Under the pieces are notes generated by a model that had not been told where the DNA came from, made no database searches, and was given only the letters and a program-made list of their open reading frames with translations. From Cellulomonas uda (lineage in GTDB: Bacteria > Actinomycetota > Actinomycetes > Actinomycetales > Cellulomonadaceae): DNA of 64,000 bases. The position numbers were made by a program, and so were the translations under genes. This document shows, piece by piece, positions 10,867-22,677 of the stretch. The DNA lies in the NCBI RefSeq assembly GCF_006538705.1, contig NZ_BJLP01000005.1:27779-91778 (forward strand), written 5' to 3'. Numbering within the stretch: the stretch's first letter is position 1; every line of letters starts with the position of its first letter.

Positions 10867-11113
10867 GCCCACAGTCTGACGGCGCACGGGTGCGCGGCGC
10901 GAACCCTGCGCGGGACCGCAGCGCTCGACGCGCGTGACCGCAGCAGGGCACTCGCATCACCGCCCGCGGGGCGGACGCGCCCGGGACCGGGTCCGGGCAG
11001 GCGATTCGTTTCGCACCATCGCGGTGGCGCGGACGCGGTGGGTACGTTCACAGACCGATGCGCCCGACCCTCGGTCGTGTCCAGGAGAGCGTTGTCCACC
11101 TCGGAGGTACGCC

Positions 11114-12412
11114 ATGCACCGCACACAAGCGCACCGGATGCCGCCCACGCTCAGACGCGTGCGCCTGACCATCGCCGCGATCGTCGTCGGCGCCCTCGCC
11201 GGCACGCTCGGCCTCGCGTCCGCCCTCAGTGCCACCGCGGCCACCGTCGACCCCGGCGCCTGGTACGTGCTCGTCAACCGCAAGAGCGACAAGGTCCTCG
11301 ACGTGCAGGGGCACGCCACGACCGACGGGTCACCCCTCGTCCAGGCGACGCGCACCGACTCGACCAGCCAGCAGTTCCGGCTCGTCGCGGCCGGCGACGG
11401 GTCGTACGAGCTGCTGCACCGCGCCTCGGGCAAGGTCGTCGACCTGTGGGAGTGGAGCACGGCCGACGGCGCCACCTTCCGGCTGTACCGCGACCTCGAC
11501 GGCGCGAACCAGCGGTTCCGGCTCGTCGACCAGTCCGGCTACGTCCGCCTCGTCAACCAGCACTCCGGCAAGGTCGTGCAGGTCGCGGGCGCGTCCACCG
11601 CCGACGGAGCGGCCGTGGTGCAGGGCACGGACACCAAGTCCTACCACCAGCAGTGGGCCCTGGTGAAGGTCGGCAGCGGCACCGCACCCACGTCGAGCGC
11701 CCCGCCCACCACGACCCCGACGACCCCGCCCGCCACGGGCAGCTGGCCGAGCGCGACCGGGCAGCAGAAGGTGTCCTCGACCATCGCCGTGAGCGGCACG
11801 TTCGACGGCCGGCTCGTGCGCTACTACGGCATCTCGTCGGGCGGGCAGGACGAGTCCCAGCCGCCGATGTTCCAGCTCTCGGACGGCGCGGTGCTCAAGA
11901 ACGTCATCCTCGGCTCGGGCGCCGGCGACGGCGTGCACTGCACGGGCACCTGCACGCTGCAGAACGTGTGGTGGGAGGACGTCGAGGAGGACGCCGCGAC
12001 CCTCAAGGGCAGCTCACCGTCGCAGGTCATGACCGTCGACGGCGGCGGCGCGCGGTCGGCGTCCGACAAGGTGTTCCAGCACAACGGCCCGGGCACGTTC
12101 GTCATCAAGAACTTCCAGGCGACGGACATCGGCAAGCTCTACCGCTCGTGCGGCAACTGCTCCAAGCAGTACGCGCGCACCGTCGTCGTGCAGGGCGTCA
12201 CCGTCACGGTGCCCGCCAAGTCGCTCGTCGGGATCAACCCCAACCTCGGCGACCGCGCGACGCTGTCCGGCATCACGGTCGTCGGCGACACGTCCCGCAA
12301 GGTCGCGATCTGCGAGGAGTACCGGGGCGTCACCTCGGGCGAGCCGACGAAGGTCGCCTCGGGTCCCAGCGCGGCGTGCGGGTACGACCCTGCCGCGGTC
12401 GTCTACCGCTGA
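11114..12412 (+). CDS. Secreted PL3-family pectate lyase with N-terminal ricin-type lectin domain
   Basis: Cleaves polygalacturonate by beta-elimination outside the cell. The 432-residue protein has a long signal peptide (basic RRVRLTIAAIVVGALAGTLG, cleavage near ATAATVD), a ricin B-type carbohydrate-binding domain (about 45-190, repeated QQFRLV and NQRFRLV motifs), a Pro/Thr linker (about 195-215) and a PL3 domain. The PL3 signature is clear: LKNVILGSGAGDGVHC, TLQNVWWEDVEEDAATLKG, and GPGTFVIKNF. The ATG at 11114 has GGAGGT 6 nt upstream. It is the only plus-strand gene between ftsY and smc and looks like an insertion into a core cluster. Substrate preference within pectins is not visible. 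Confidence 0.92.
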   Translation: MHRTQAHRMPPTLRRVRLTIAAIVVGALAGTLGLASALSATAATVDPGAWYVLVNRKSDKVLDVQGHATTDGSPLVQATRTDSTSQQFRLVAAGDGSYELLHRASGKVVDLWEWSTADGATFRLYRDLDGANQRFRLVDQSGYVRLVNQHSGKVVQVAGASTADGAAVVQGTDTKSYHQQWALVKVGSGTAPTSSAPPTTTPTTPPATGSWPSATGQQKVSSTIAVSGTFDGRLVRYYGISSGGQDESQPPMFQLSDGAVLKNVILGSGAGDGVHCTGTCTLQNVWWEDVEEDAATLKGSSPSQVMTVDGGGARSASDKVFQHNGPGTFVIKNFQATDIGKLYRSCGNCSKQYARTVVVQGVTVTVPAKSLVGINPNLGDRATLSGITVVGDTSRKVAICEEYRGVTSGEPTKVASGPSAACGYDPAAVVYR

Positions 12413-12434
12413 CGACCGACCGCGTGGCGCGCGG

Positions 12435-12467
12435 CCCCGCGTCGTCCGGCTCCCGGACGGCGCGGGG
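12435..12467. terminator. 15-bp hairpin after the pectate lyase gene
   Basis: Positions 12435-12449 pair with 12453-12467 (one G-U-type mismatch) around a 3-nt loop. It sits between convergent genes and probably ends both transcripts. Confidence 0.8.
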
Positions 12468-12489
12468 TCCGCACGGGGTCAGCGCCAGG

Positions 12490-12825
12490 TCAGCCGTGCC
12501 GACGCAGCGGGATCGCGCGCGCGGCCTTCTCGCGGGCGCGGTGCAGGCCCGCCTGCAGGTCGTCGACGTGCAGGTAGCCCTCGCCCTGCTCGGCCGTCGC
12601 GCGCAGGAAGTCCGCGAGCGACAGGTCGACCGGCTCGGCCTCGGCAGCACGGGCCGCGTCCACCTGGTCCGGGGCCGGGTTCTTGCGCGCCCGCCAGCCG
12701 CGGCGGAACGCCCTCAGGGGTGACTCGTCGTCACGCCGCTCGTCGGCGTCGGACGTGCTGGCGACGAGCAGCACGAGACCCGCCACGACGAGGGCGACGA
12801 GGACTCCGATGATGACGGGAAGCAC
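12490..12825 (-). CDS. Small membrane-anchored protein of unknown function
   Basis: An unrecognised 111-residue protein with one N-terminal membrane helix (LPVIIGVLVALVVAGLVLLVA) and then a charged region and a soluble part with PVDLSLADFLRATAEQGEGYLHVDDLQ. Length and composition suggest a membrane-tethered cytosolic domain. The start is GTG at 12825. It lies 90 bp downstream of smc on the same strand and could be expressed from the smc promoter. Confidence 0.65.
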   Translation of the reverse strand: MLPVIIGVLVALVVAGLVLLVASTSDADERRDDESPLRAFRRGWRARKNPAPDQVDAARAAEAEPVDLSLADFLRATAEQGEGYLHVDDLQAGLHRAREKAARAIPLRRHG

Positions 12826-12915
12826 GGGTCAAGTGTCGCCCCGGGCACCCGCGACCGCCCACCGAGGGGCGAGGTCCCACGACTTCCCACACACGATCTT
12901 CACGCCGCCCGGGCG

Positions 12916-15900
12916 TCAGGCGGAGTCGCGCATCCGCTGGCTCACGACGGTCGTCACGCCGTCCCCGCGCATGGTCACGCCGTAGAGCGCGTCCGCGATC
13001 TCCATCGTGCGCTTCTGGTGCGTCACGACGATGAGCTGCGAGTCCTCCTGCAGCTCACGGAAGATCTCCAGGAGCCGCCCGAGGTTGGCGTCGTCGAGCG
13101 CCGCCTCGACCTCGTCCATGACGTAGAACGGGCTGGGCCGGGCCTTGAAGATCGCGACGAGGAGCGCGACCGCGGTGAGCGAGCGCTCACCGCCGGACAG
13201 CAGCGACAACCGCTTGACCTTCTTGCCCGCGGGACGCGCCTCGACCTCGATGCCCGTGGTGAGCATGTCGCCCGGGTCGGTCAGGACGAGCCTGCCCTCG
13301 CCGCCCGGGAACAGCCGCGGGAACACGTCGTCGAACGCCGCCGCGGTGTCGCGGTACGCCTCGGCGAACACCTGCTCGACGCGCTCGTCGATCTCCTTGA
13401 CGATCTCCAGCAGGTCCGCACGGGACTTCTTGAGGTCCGCGAGCTGGTCCACGAGGAACTTGTGCCGCTCCTCGAGCGCGGCGAACTCCTCGAGCGCGAG
13501 CGGGTTGACCCGGCCCAGGAGCGAGAGGGCGCGCTCCGCGGCGCGCAGCCGCTTCTCCTGCTGCTCGCGCACGTACGGCACGTGCGTGGGTGCCTCGGGG
13601 TCCGGCTCGGTGCCGGGTGCGACGACGACCGGCACGTCGCGGTGCGGCCCGAACTCGTCCAGCAGCACCGCGGGATCCAGGCCGAGCTCCTCGACGGCGC
13701 GCGTCTCGAGCTGCTCGATGCGCAGCCGCTGCTGCGTGCGCGCCACCTCGTCCCGGTGCGCGACGTCCGTCAGCCGCCCGAGCTCCGCCGCCTGCTGCTC
13801 GACGGTGACGCGCGCCGCCCCGATCGCCTCGTCGCGCCGCGCCCGCGCCGCCTCGGCGGACTCGCGCTCGTCGGACGCCCGCCGCAGGGACCCCTCCAGC
13901 AGCGAGAGCGTGCGCGTCGCACCCGCACGCACCGCCTCGGCCACGGCGGCCTGCCGGGCCCGCTCCCGCTCGCGCTCCTGCGCGCGCTCGCGCGCGACCC
14001 GCTCGGCGCGCGCCGCGCGTTCGAGCGACTCGGCGCGTCCCGCGAGGGCGCGGGCGCGCTCCTCGGCCGTGCGCAGGGTCAGGCGGGCCTCGGTCTCGCG
14101 CTGCCGCGCGGCCGTCGCCGCCTCGAGCATCGCGTCACGACGGGCCGTGCCCTGCGTGATCTGCGCCTCGCTCTCCCCGGGCTCGACCTCGGCCGCGGCG
14201 AGCCGTGCCGTGAGCTCGGCGAGCTGCGCGGTGTCCTCCTCGAGCGTGCGCGACGCCGCGTCGAGCGACGCCTGAACGCGCTCCGCCTCCGCCCGCGCGG
14301 CACGTGCCGTGGACCCCAGGTTCCCGAGCTGCTCGGCCACCGCCGCGAGCTGCGCGTCGGACTCGTTGAGCCGTTCGAGCGTCTCGTCGTACCGCGTGCG
14401 TGCCTCGCCGCGCTCCTGCGTGGCGCGGGCGAGCGCGAACCGGAGCCGCTCGGCGTCGGCGGCCGCCGCCTGCGCGGCCTGACGGGCCTGGTCGAGCGCC
14501 GCCTGCAGGTGCAGCGCGCTCGGCGCGCTCGCCGACCCGCCGGACGCGCGGGTCGCGGACAGCACGTCACCGGTCCGGGTCGCGACGACGAGCCCGGGCG
14601 CCTGCGCGAGCACCGCGCGCGCCCCCGCGAGGTCGTCCACGACGACGACGTCGGCCAGGAGCGCGTGGACCGTCCCGCGCACGTTCTCGGGCGCCCGCAC
14701 GAGGTCGACCGCGGGCACCGCACCCGCGGGCAGGTCCGCCGGGAGGTCACGCGGCGCGGCCGTCCCGCCCCCCACGAGCAGGCTCGCGCGGCCCGCGTCC
14801 TGTGTGCGCAGCCAGCGGATCGCGTCGACCGCCGCACCGAGCGACTCGACGGCGACCGCGTCCGCGGTGGCGCCGAGCGCGGCGACGACCGCTTCCTCGT
14901 CGGCCGGGTCCACCGCGAGCAGCGCCGCGACCGAGCCGATCGTCCCCGGCAGCGAGTCCGCCGCGAGCAGCGCCCCCGCGCCGTCCTTGCGCGTGAGGCT
15001 CAGCTCGAGCGTCTCGGCGCGCGACTCCTGGTTGGCGCGCTCGCGCTCCGCGGCGGCCAGCGCCTCGGTCAGCTCGGCGACGCGGGCGGTGGCGGTCTCG
15101 AGCGCCTCGGCGGCCGACTCGTGCGCGGCGTCGAGGTCCTCCTCGCCCTCCTCGGCGCCCGCGACCTGCGACTCCAGCGCCGCGAACCGCGCGGTCGCCT
15201 CCGCGCCGCGACGCTCGGCGGCGACGAGGGTCTCCTGGAGCCGGCCCAGCTCGGCCTGCGTCGCCTCGACGCGGCTGCGGCGCGCCGCGACCTGACCCGC
15301 GAGGCGGGCCACGCCCTCACGCCGGTCCGCGGCACCGCGCAGCGCGGTCGCGAGCTCCTTCTCCGCGTCCGCGGCCTGCTGCTCGACCTCCTGCCGCGCG
15401 GCGACCGCCGCGTCGAGCGCCGCGCGCGCGAGGTCCACCTCCGCGGCGAGCTCCGCCTCGGCCTGCCGCACGCGTCCCGCCTGCGCGGCCAGGTCGTCGG
15501 GGTCGCGCCCGTCCGTGCGCTCGGGCACCGCGGCGCCCAGCAGCCGCACCCGGTCCGCCGCGAGCGACGCGGTGCCGCGCAGCCGCTCGCGCAGCGACGA
15601 GAGCCGGTACCAGACCTCGCTGACCTGGGAGAGCTCCGGGGCGGCCTCGGCGGCCTCGCGCTCGAGGGTCGCGAGGTGGGCCCGCGTGCGGGCGAGCGCC
15701 GACTCGACCTCCTCGCGCTGGCGCGCGACCGCGGTCTCGTCGGCGATCTCCTGCTCGAGCTGGGCGGTCAGCTGCGCGAGGTCGTCCGCGAGCAGCCGGG
15801 CCCGCGCGTCCCGCAGGTCGGCCTGCACCACGGCGGCCTTGCGCGCGACCTCGGCCTGACGGCCCAGCGGGCCGAGCTGACGGCGGATCTCGGCGGTGAG

Positions 15901-16479
15901 GTCGCCCAGGCGCGTGAGGTTGGCCTGCATCGCGTCGAGCTTGCGCAGCGCCTTCTCCTTGCGCTTGCGGTGCTTGAGGACGCCGGCGGCCTCCTCGATG
16001 AACCCGCGCCGCTCCTCGGGCGTCGCGCGCAGCACCGCGTCGAGCTGGCCCTGCCCGACGATCACGTGCATCTCGCGGCCCAGCCCGGAGTCCGAGAGCA
16101 GGTCCTGGATGTCGAGCAGACGGCAGCCCTGACCGTTGATCGCGTACTCCGAGCCGCCGTTGCGGAACAGCGTCCGGCTGATGGTGACCTCGGTGTACTC
16201 GATCGGCAGCGCGCCGTCGGTGTTGTCGATGGTCAGCGCGACCTCGGCGCGGCCCAGCGGCGGACGCCCCGCGGTGCCCGCGAAGATGACGTCCTCCATC
16301 TTGCCGCCGCGCAGGGACTTGGCGCCCTGCTCCCCCATGACCCACGCGAGCGCGTCGACGACGTTCGACTTGCCGGAGCCGTTCGGGCCGACCACGCACG
16401 TGACGCCCGGCTCGAAGCTCAACGTCGTCGCCGAGGCGAACGACTTGAACCCGCGCAGGGTCAACGTCTTGAGGTGCAC
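12916..16479 (-). CDS. smc: Chromosome partition protein SMC
   Basis: The long ATPase arm of bacterial condensin, which compacts and separates chromosomes with ScpA/ScpB. The 1187-residue protein has Walker A GPNGSGKSNVVDALAWVMGEQ (near residue 32), two long Ala/Glu/Arg-rich coiled coils (about 165-500 and 660-1010), a central hinge (about 505-640), and a C-terminal head with the LSGGERSLTAVALL signature and Walker B FYVMDEVEAALDD. Length is normal. No scpA or scpB lies in the window. Confidence 0.97.
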   Translation of the reverse strand: MHLKTLTLRGFKSFASATTLSFEPGVTCVVGPNGSGKSNVVDALAWVMGEQGAKSLRGGKMEDVIFAGTAGRPPLGRAEVALTIDNTDGALPIEYTEVTISRTLFRNGGSEYAINGQGCRLLDIQDLLSDSGLGREMHVIVGQGQLDAVLRATPEERRGFIEEAAGVLKHRKRKEKALRKLDAMQANLTRLGDLTAEIRRQLGPLGRQAEVARKAAVVQADLRDARARLLADDLAQLTAQLEQEIADETAVARQREEVESALARTRAHLATLEREAAEAAPELSQVSEVWYRLSSLRERLRGTASLAADRVRLLGAAVPERTDGRDPDDLAAQAGRVRQAEAELAAEVDLARAALDAAVAARQEVEQQAADAEKELATALRGAADRREGVARLAGQVAARRSRVEATQAELGRLQETLVAAERRGAEATARFAALESQVAGAEEGEEDLDAAHESAAEALETATARVAELTEALAAAERERANQESRAETLELSLTRKDGAGALLAADSLPGTIGSVAALLAVDPADEEAVVAALGATADAVAVESLGAAVDAIRWLRTQDAGRASLLVGGGTAAPRDLPADLPAGAVPAVDLVRAPENVRGTVHALLADVVVVDDLAGARAVLAQAPGLVVATRTGDVLSATRASGGSASAPSALHLQAALDQARQAAQAAAADAERLRFALARATQERGEARTRYDETLERLNESDAQLAAVAEQLGNLGSTARAARAEAERVQASLDAASRTLEEDTAQLAELTARLAAAEVEPGESEAQITQGTARRDAMLEAATAARQRETEARLTLRTAEERARALAGRAESLERAARAERVARERAQERERERARQAAVAEAVRAGATRTLSLLEGSLRRASDERESAEAARARRDEAIGAARVTVEQQAAELGRLTDVAHRDEVARTQQRLRIEQLETRAVEELGLDPAVLLDEFGPHRDVPVVVAPGTEPDPEAPTHVPYVREQQEKRLRAAERALSLLGRVNPLALEEFAALEERHKFLVDQLADLKKSRADLLEIVKEIDERVEQVFAEAYRDTAAAFDDVFPRLFPGGEGRLVLTDPGDMLTTGIEVEARPAGKKVKRLSLLSGGERSLTAVALLVAIFKARPSPFYVMDEVEAALDDANLGRLLEIFRELQEDSQLIVVTHQKRTMEIADALYGVTMRGDGVTTVVSQRMRDSA

Positions 16480-16576
16480 GTCCGCGAGTGTAGGTGGACC
16501 GCGGTCCCGAGCCGGGGACGTGCGCGACGAACCGGCCGCACCGGGGCGCTCGCCCCTGCCCGACCCGTCCGGGATG

Positions 16577-17002
16577 TCACAGGCCGGGGAACCACAGCCC
16601 GATCTCGCGCTCGGCCGACTCCGGGGAGTCCGAGCCGTGCACGATGTTCTCGATGACCTTCCGGCCCCAGTCGCGCGCGAGGTCGCCGCGGATCGTGCCG
16701 GGGGCCGCGACCGTCGGGTCGGTCGCGCCCGCGAGCGAGCGGAAGCCCTCGACGACCCGCTGGCCCTCGACCACGGCCGCGACCACCGGGCCGGAGAGCA
16801 TGAAGTCGACGAGCGGCTGCAGGAACGGCTTGCCCGCGTGCTCGGCGTAGTGCTCCGCGAGCAGCTCGGGCGTCGCCCGGCGCAGCTCGAGCGCGACGAG
16901 CGTGTAGCCCTTCGCCTCGACCCGGCGCAGGACCTCCCCCACGAGGCCGCGCGCGACGCCGTCGGGCTTGACGAGGACGAGGGTGCGCTGCGAGTCGGTC
17001 AT
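16577..17002 (-). CDS. ndk: Nucleoside diphosphate kinase
   Basis: Transfers the gamma-phosphate of ATP to nucleoside diphosphates through a phospho-His. The 141-residue protein has LVLVKPDGVARGLVGEVLRR at the N-terminus and the active-site motif ENIVHGSDSPESAEREI with the catalytic His. The start is the ATG at 17002; a frame continuing upstream is not NDK-like. It follows a DUF4233 gene, as in many actinobacteria where the order is folC-DUF4233-ndk. Confidence 0.96.
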   Translation of the reverse strand: MTDSQRTLVLVKPDGVARGLVGEVLRRVEAKGYTLVALELRRATPELLAEHYAEHAGKPFLQPLVDFMLSGPVVAAVVEGQRVVEGFRSLAGATDPTVAAPGTIRGDLARDWGRKVIENIVHGSDSPESAEREIGLWFPGL

Positions 17003-17112
17003 GGCGCTCACCCTAGTGTCGGCTCCCGTGGGCGGGCCCGGCCCGCCGGACGTCGTGTTCGTCACGTCTCGTCCGGTCCGCGGGCGTCGGGCCGCCCGGT
17101 CAGGCCGCCGGG

Positions 17113-19971
<2,859 letters not shown>

Positions 19972-19982
19972 GCGTCAAGGTT

Positions 19983-20010
19983 ACATCGACTGCAACTTTG
20001 CACCCGATGT
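19983..20010. promoter_or_regulatory. TetR-family operator (28-bp double dyad)
   Basis: The site reads ACATCG-N2-TGCAA-N2-TTGCA-N2-CGATGT. Outer and inner arms are perfect inverted repeats with one common centre (between 19996 and 19997). It is AT-rich in a very GC-rich background and abuts the -10-like TAACCT of the tetR gene (minus strand, 19978-19983). Confidence 0.75.
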
Positions 20011-20035
20011 ATTTTCTGCGACGTGCGTCACGCGG

Positions 20036-20800
20036 TCAGATCTCGCCGAACCCCGCGTCGATCGCCTCGGTGAGCGCCGTGACCGCGTCCTGCGCCTGCG
20101 GCCCGGTCGCCTCGACGTGCAGCTCGGCACCCTGCGTCGCACCGAGCTTCATGAGCTCCAGGACGCTCGCCGCGTTCACCCCGTTGACCGACACGGTCGC
20201 GTCGTAGCCCGCGAGCATCCGGGCGACGACCGCGGCGGGCCGCGCGTGCAGGCCGAGCGGGTTGAGCAACGTCCGCGTCGCGCGCACGACGCCGGGATCG
20301 ACCTGCGGTGAGGCGTCGACGGTCTCGGGCACGGGTCCTCCTGGGGTGTCGGGTGCGGCCCGCACGGGGCCGAAGATCGATCCGGCGTGCGCGACGGACG
20401 CGAGCACGCCGGCCAGGTCGGCGCCGCCGTGCGCCGTGACGGCCGCCGCGACGGCGCCCTCGACGAACGGGCCGTCGGCCACCTGCACGCGCGCCGCGAG
20501 GTCCGGGTCCGCGAGCTCGAGCACCGCCTCGGTGGTCAGCACCGCCGAGCCGAGGTCCGCGAGCACGACGACCGACCGACCGTCCTGCGCGGCGCGCACG
20601 AGCGCGGCCTCCACGCGCGCGAAGTCCGTGCCCAGGCCGCCGTCCTCGAGCCCACCCGCGGGCACGACGAGCACGCCCGGCGCCATCTGGCGCGCGAGTT
20701 CGGCGGCGCCCGCCGCGAGCGGCTCGGAGTGCGAGACCAGGACGAGGGCGACCGCCGCGGGCGTGCGCTCGTCGCCGGACCCGTCGGGCACCGTCGTCAC
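20036..20800 (-). CDS. dhaM: PTS-dependent dihydroxyacetone kinase subunit DhaM with fused HPr domain
   Basis: Relays phosphate from the PTS to the ADP bound on DhaL. The 254-residue protein has an EIIA-mannose-like DhaM domain (VALVLVSHSEPLAAG, with the phosphorylated His; about 1-130), a Pro-rich linker and an HPr domain (TRTLLNPLGLHARPAAVVA with the phospho-His, about 165-254). A third, truncated EI domain as in E. coli DhaM is absent. The GTG at 20800 overlaps the dhaL stop (GTGA). Confidence 0.9.
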   Translation of the reverse strand: MTTVPDGSGDERTPAAVALVLVSHSEPLAAGAAELARQMAPGVLVVPAGGLEDGGLGTDFARVEAALVRAAQDGRSVVVLADLGSAVLTTEAVLELADPDLAARVQVADGPFVEGAVAAAVTAHGGADLAGVLASVAHAGSIFGPVRAAPDTPGGPVPETVDASPQVDPGVVRATRTLLNPLGLHARPAAVVARMLAGYDATVSVNGVNAASVLELMKLGATQGAELHVEATGPQAQDAVTALTEAIDAGFGEI

Positions 20801-21438
20801 GACGCACCACCCGCCGCCACGACCGCGGCCTCGAGCAGGAGCTGCGTCGAGCGTGCGCCGGGGTCGAGGTGTCCGGCCGAGCGCTCGCCCAGGTAGCTCG
20901 CGCGGCCCTTGGTCGCCACGAGCGGCACGGTGGACTGCGCGCCCGCGGCAGCGGCGCGCGCCGCGGCGGTGAGCACCGCGACCGGGTCGTCGCCCTCGGC
21001 GGCGGCCGCCGCGGCCGCCTCGGCAGCGGGCGACCACGCGTCCACCATCGTCTTCTCCCCCGTCGTGGCCTTGCCGCGCGCGACCACGCCGTCGAGGGCG
21101 GCCTCGACGAGCGCGACCACGCCCGCCGCGTCGAGCGCGGCGACGCCGGTGGCCTTGGCGGCGCGCAGGTAGGCGGTCCCGTACAGCGGGCCCGCGGCGC
21201 CACCGACGGTCGACATGAGCGTGGTCGCCACGAGCTTGAGCACGTCCCCCACGGTGGCGGGCGGCTCGCCGAGCGCGTCGAGCTTGCCCACCACGGCCGT
21301 GAACCCGCGCTTCAGGTTCTCGCCGTGGTCACCGTCGCCGATCTGCCGGTCGAGCTCGACCAGCTCGTCACGATGCTCGACGACCGTCCGAGCGCTCTCG
21401 CGCGCCCAGTCCACGGCCCACGCCACGTCCAGCGCCAT
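20797..21438 (-). CDS. dhaL: Dihydroxyacetone kinase subunit DhaL (ADP-binding)
   Basis: Carries ADP/ATP as a cofactor and phosphorylates dihydroxyacetone held on DhaK. The 213 residues show the metal/nucleotide motif IGDGDHGENLKRGF, TVGGAAGPLYGTAYLRAAK and the C-terminal TKGRASYLGERSAGHLDPGA. The ATG at 21438 is preceded by GGAGGTGG. It forms an operon with dhaK upstream and dhaM downstream. Confidence 0.95.
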   Translation of the reverse strand: MALDVAWAVDWARESARTVVEHRDELVELDRQIGDGDHGENLKRGFTAVVGKLDALGEPPATVGDVLKLVATTLMSTVGGAAGPLYGTAYLRAAKATGVAALDAAGVVALVEAALDGVVARGKATTGEKTMVDAWSPAAEAAAAAAAEGDDPVAVLTAAARAAAAGAQSTVPLVATKGRASYLGERSAGHLDPGARSTQLLLEAAVVAAGGAS

Positions 21439-21493
21439 GCCACCTCCTCCGGGTCGGACCCTGCCCCGTGCCATCCTCGCGCATGTCGCGCGG

Positions 21494-22489
<996 letters not shown>

Positions 22490-22595
22490 TCGCGCTCTCC
22501 TCCTGTCCTGGGCACCGCGTCAGGCACCGGTACCGGCCACGCCCCTGCTCGTCCCTCACCCTCGCGTCGCGCCCGCACCGCGGCAAGTGGCGGGC

Positions 22596-22621
22596 GTGCA
22601 CGAGCCGTGCACGTTTGTGCA
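22596..22621. promoter_or_regulatory. Overlapping GTGCAC palindromes upstream of dhaK
   Basis: GTGCACG-N3-CGTGCAC (22596-22612) overlaps TGCAC-N4-GTGCA (22608-22621), so three half-sites share one array about 107 bp before dhaK. This looks like an operator for a regulator of the dhaKLM operon; no such regulator gene is adjacent. Confidence 0.5.
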
Positions 22622-22677
22622 GCGACGTGCGGGCCGACCTCCGGCCGACCTCCCGGGTGCGGGCGGCGGGCGGCCGG

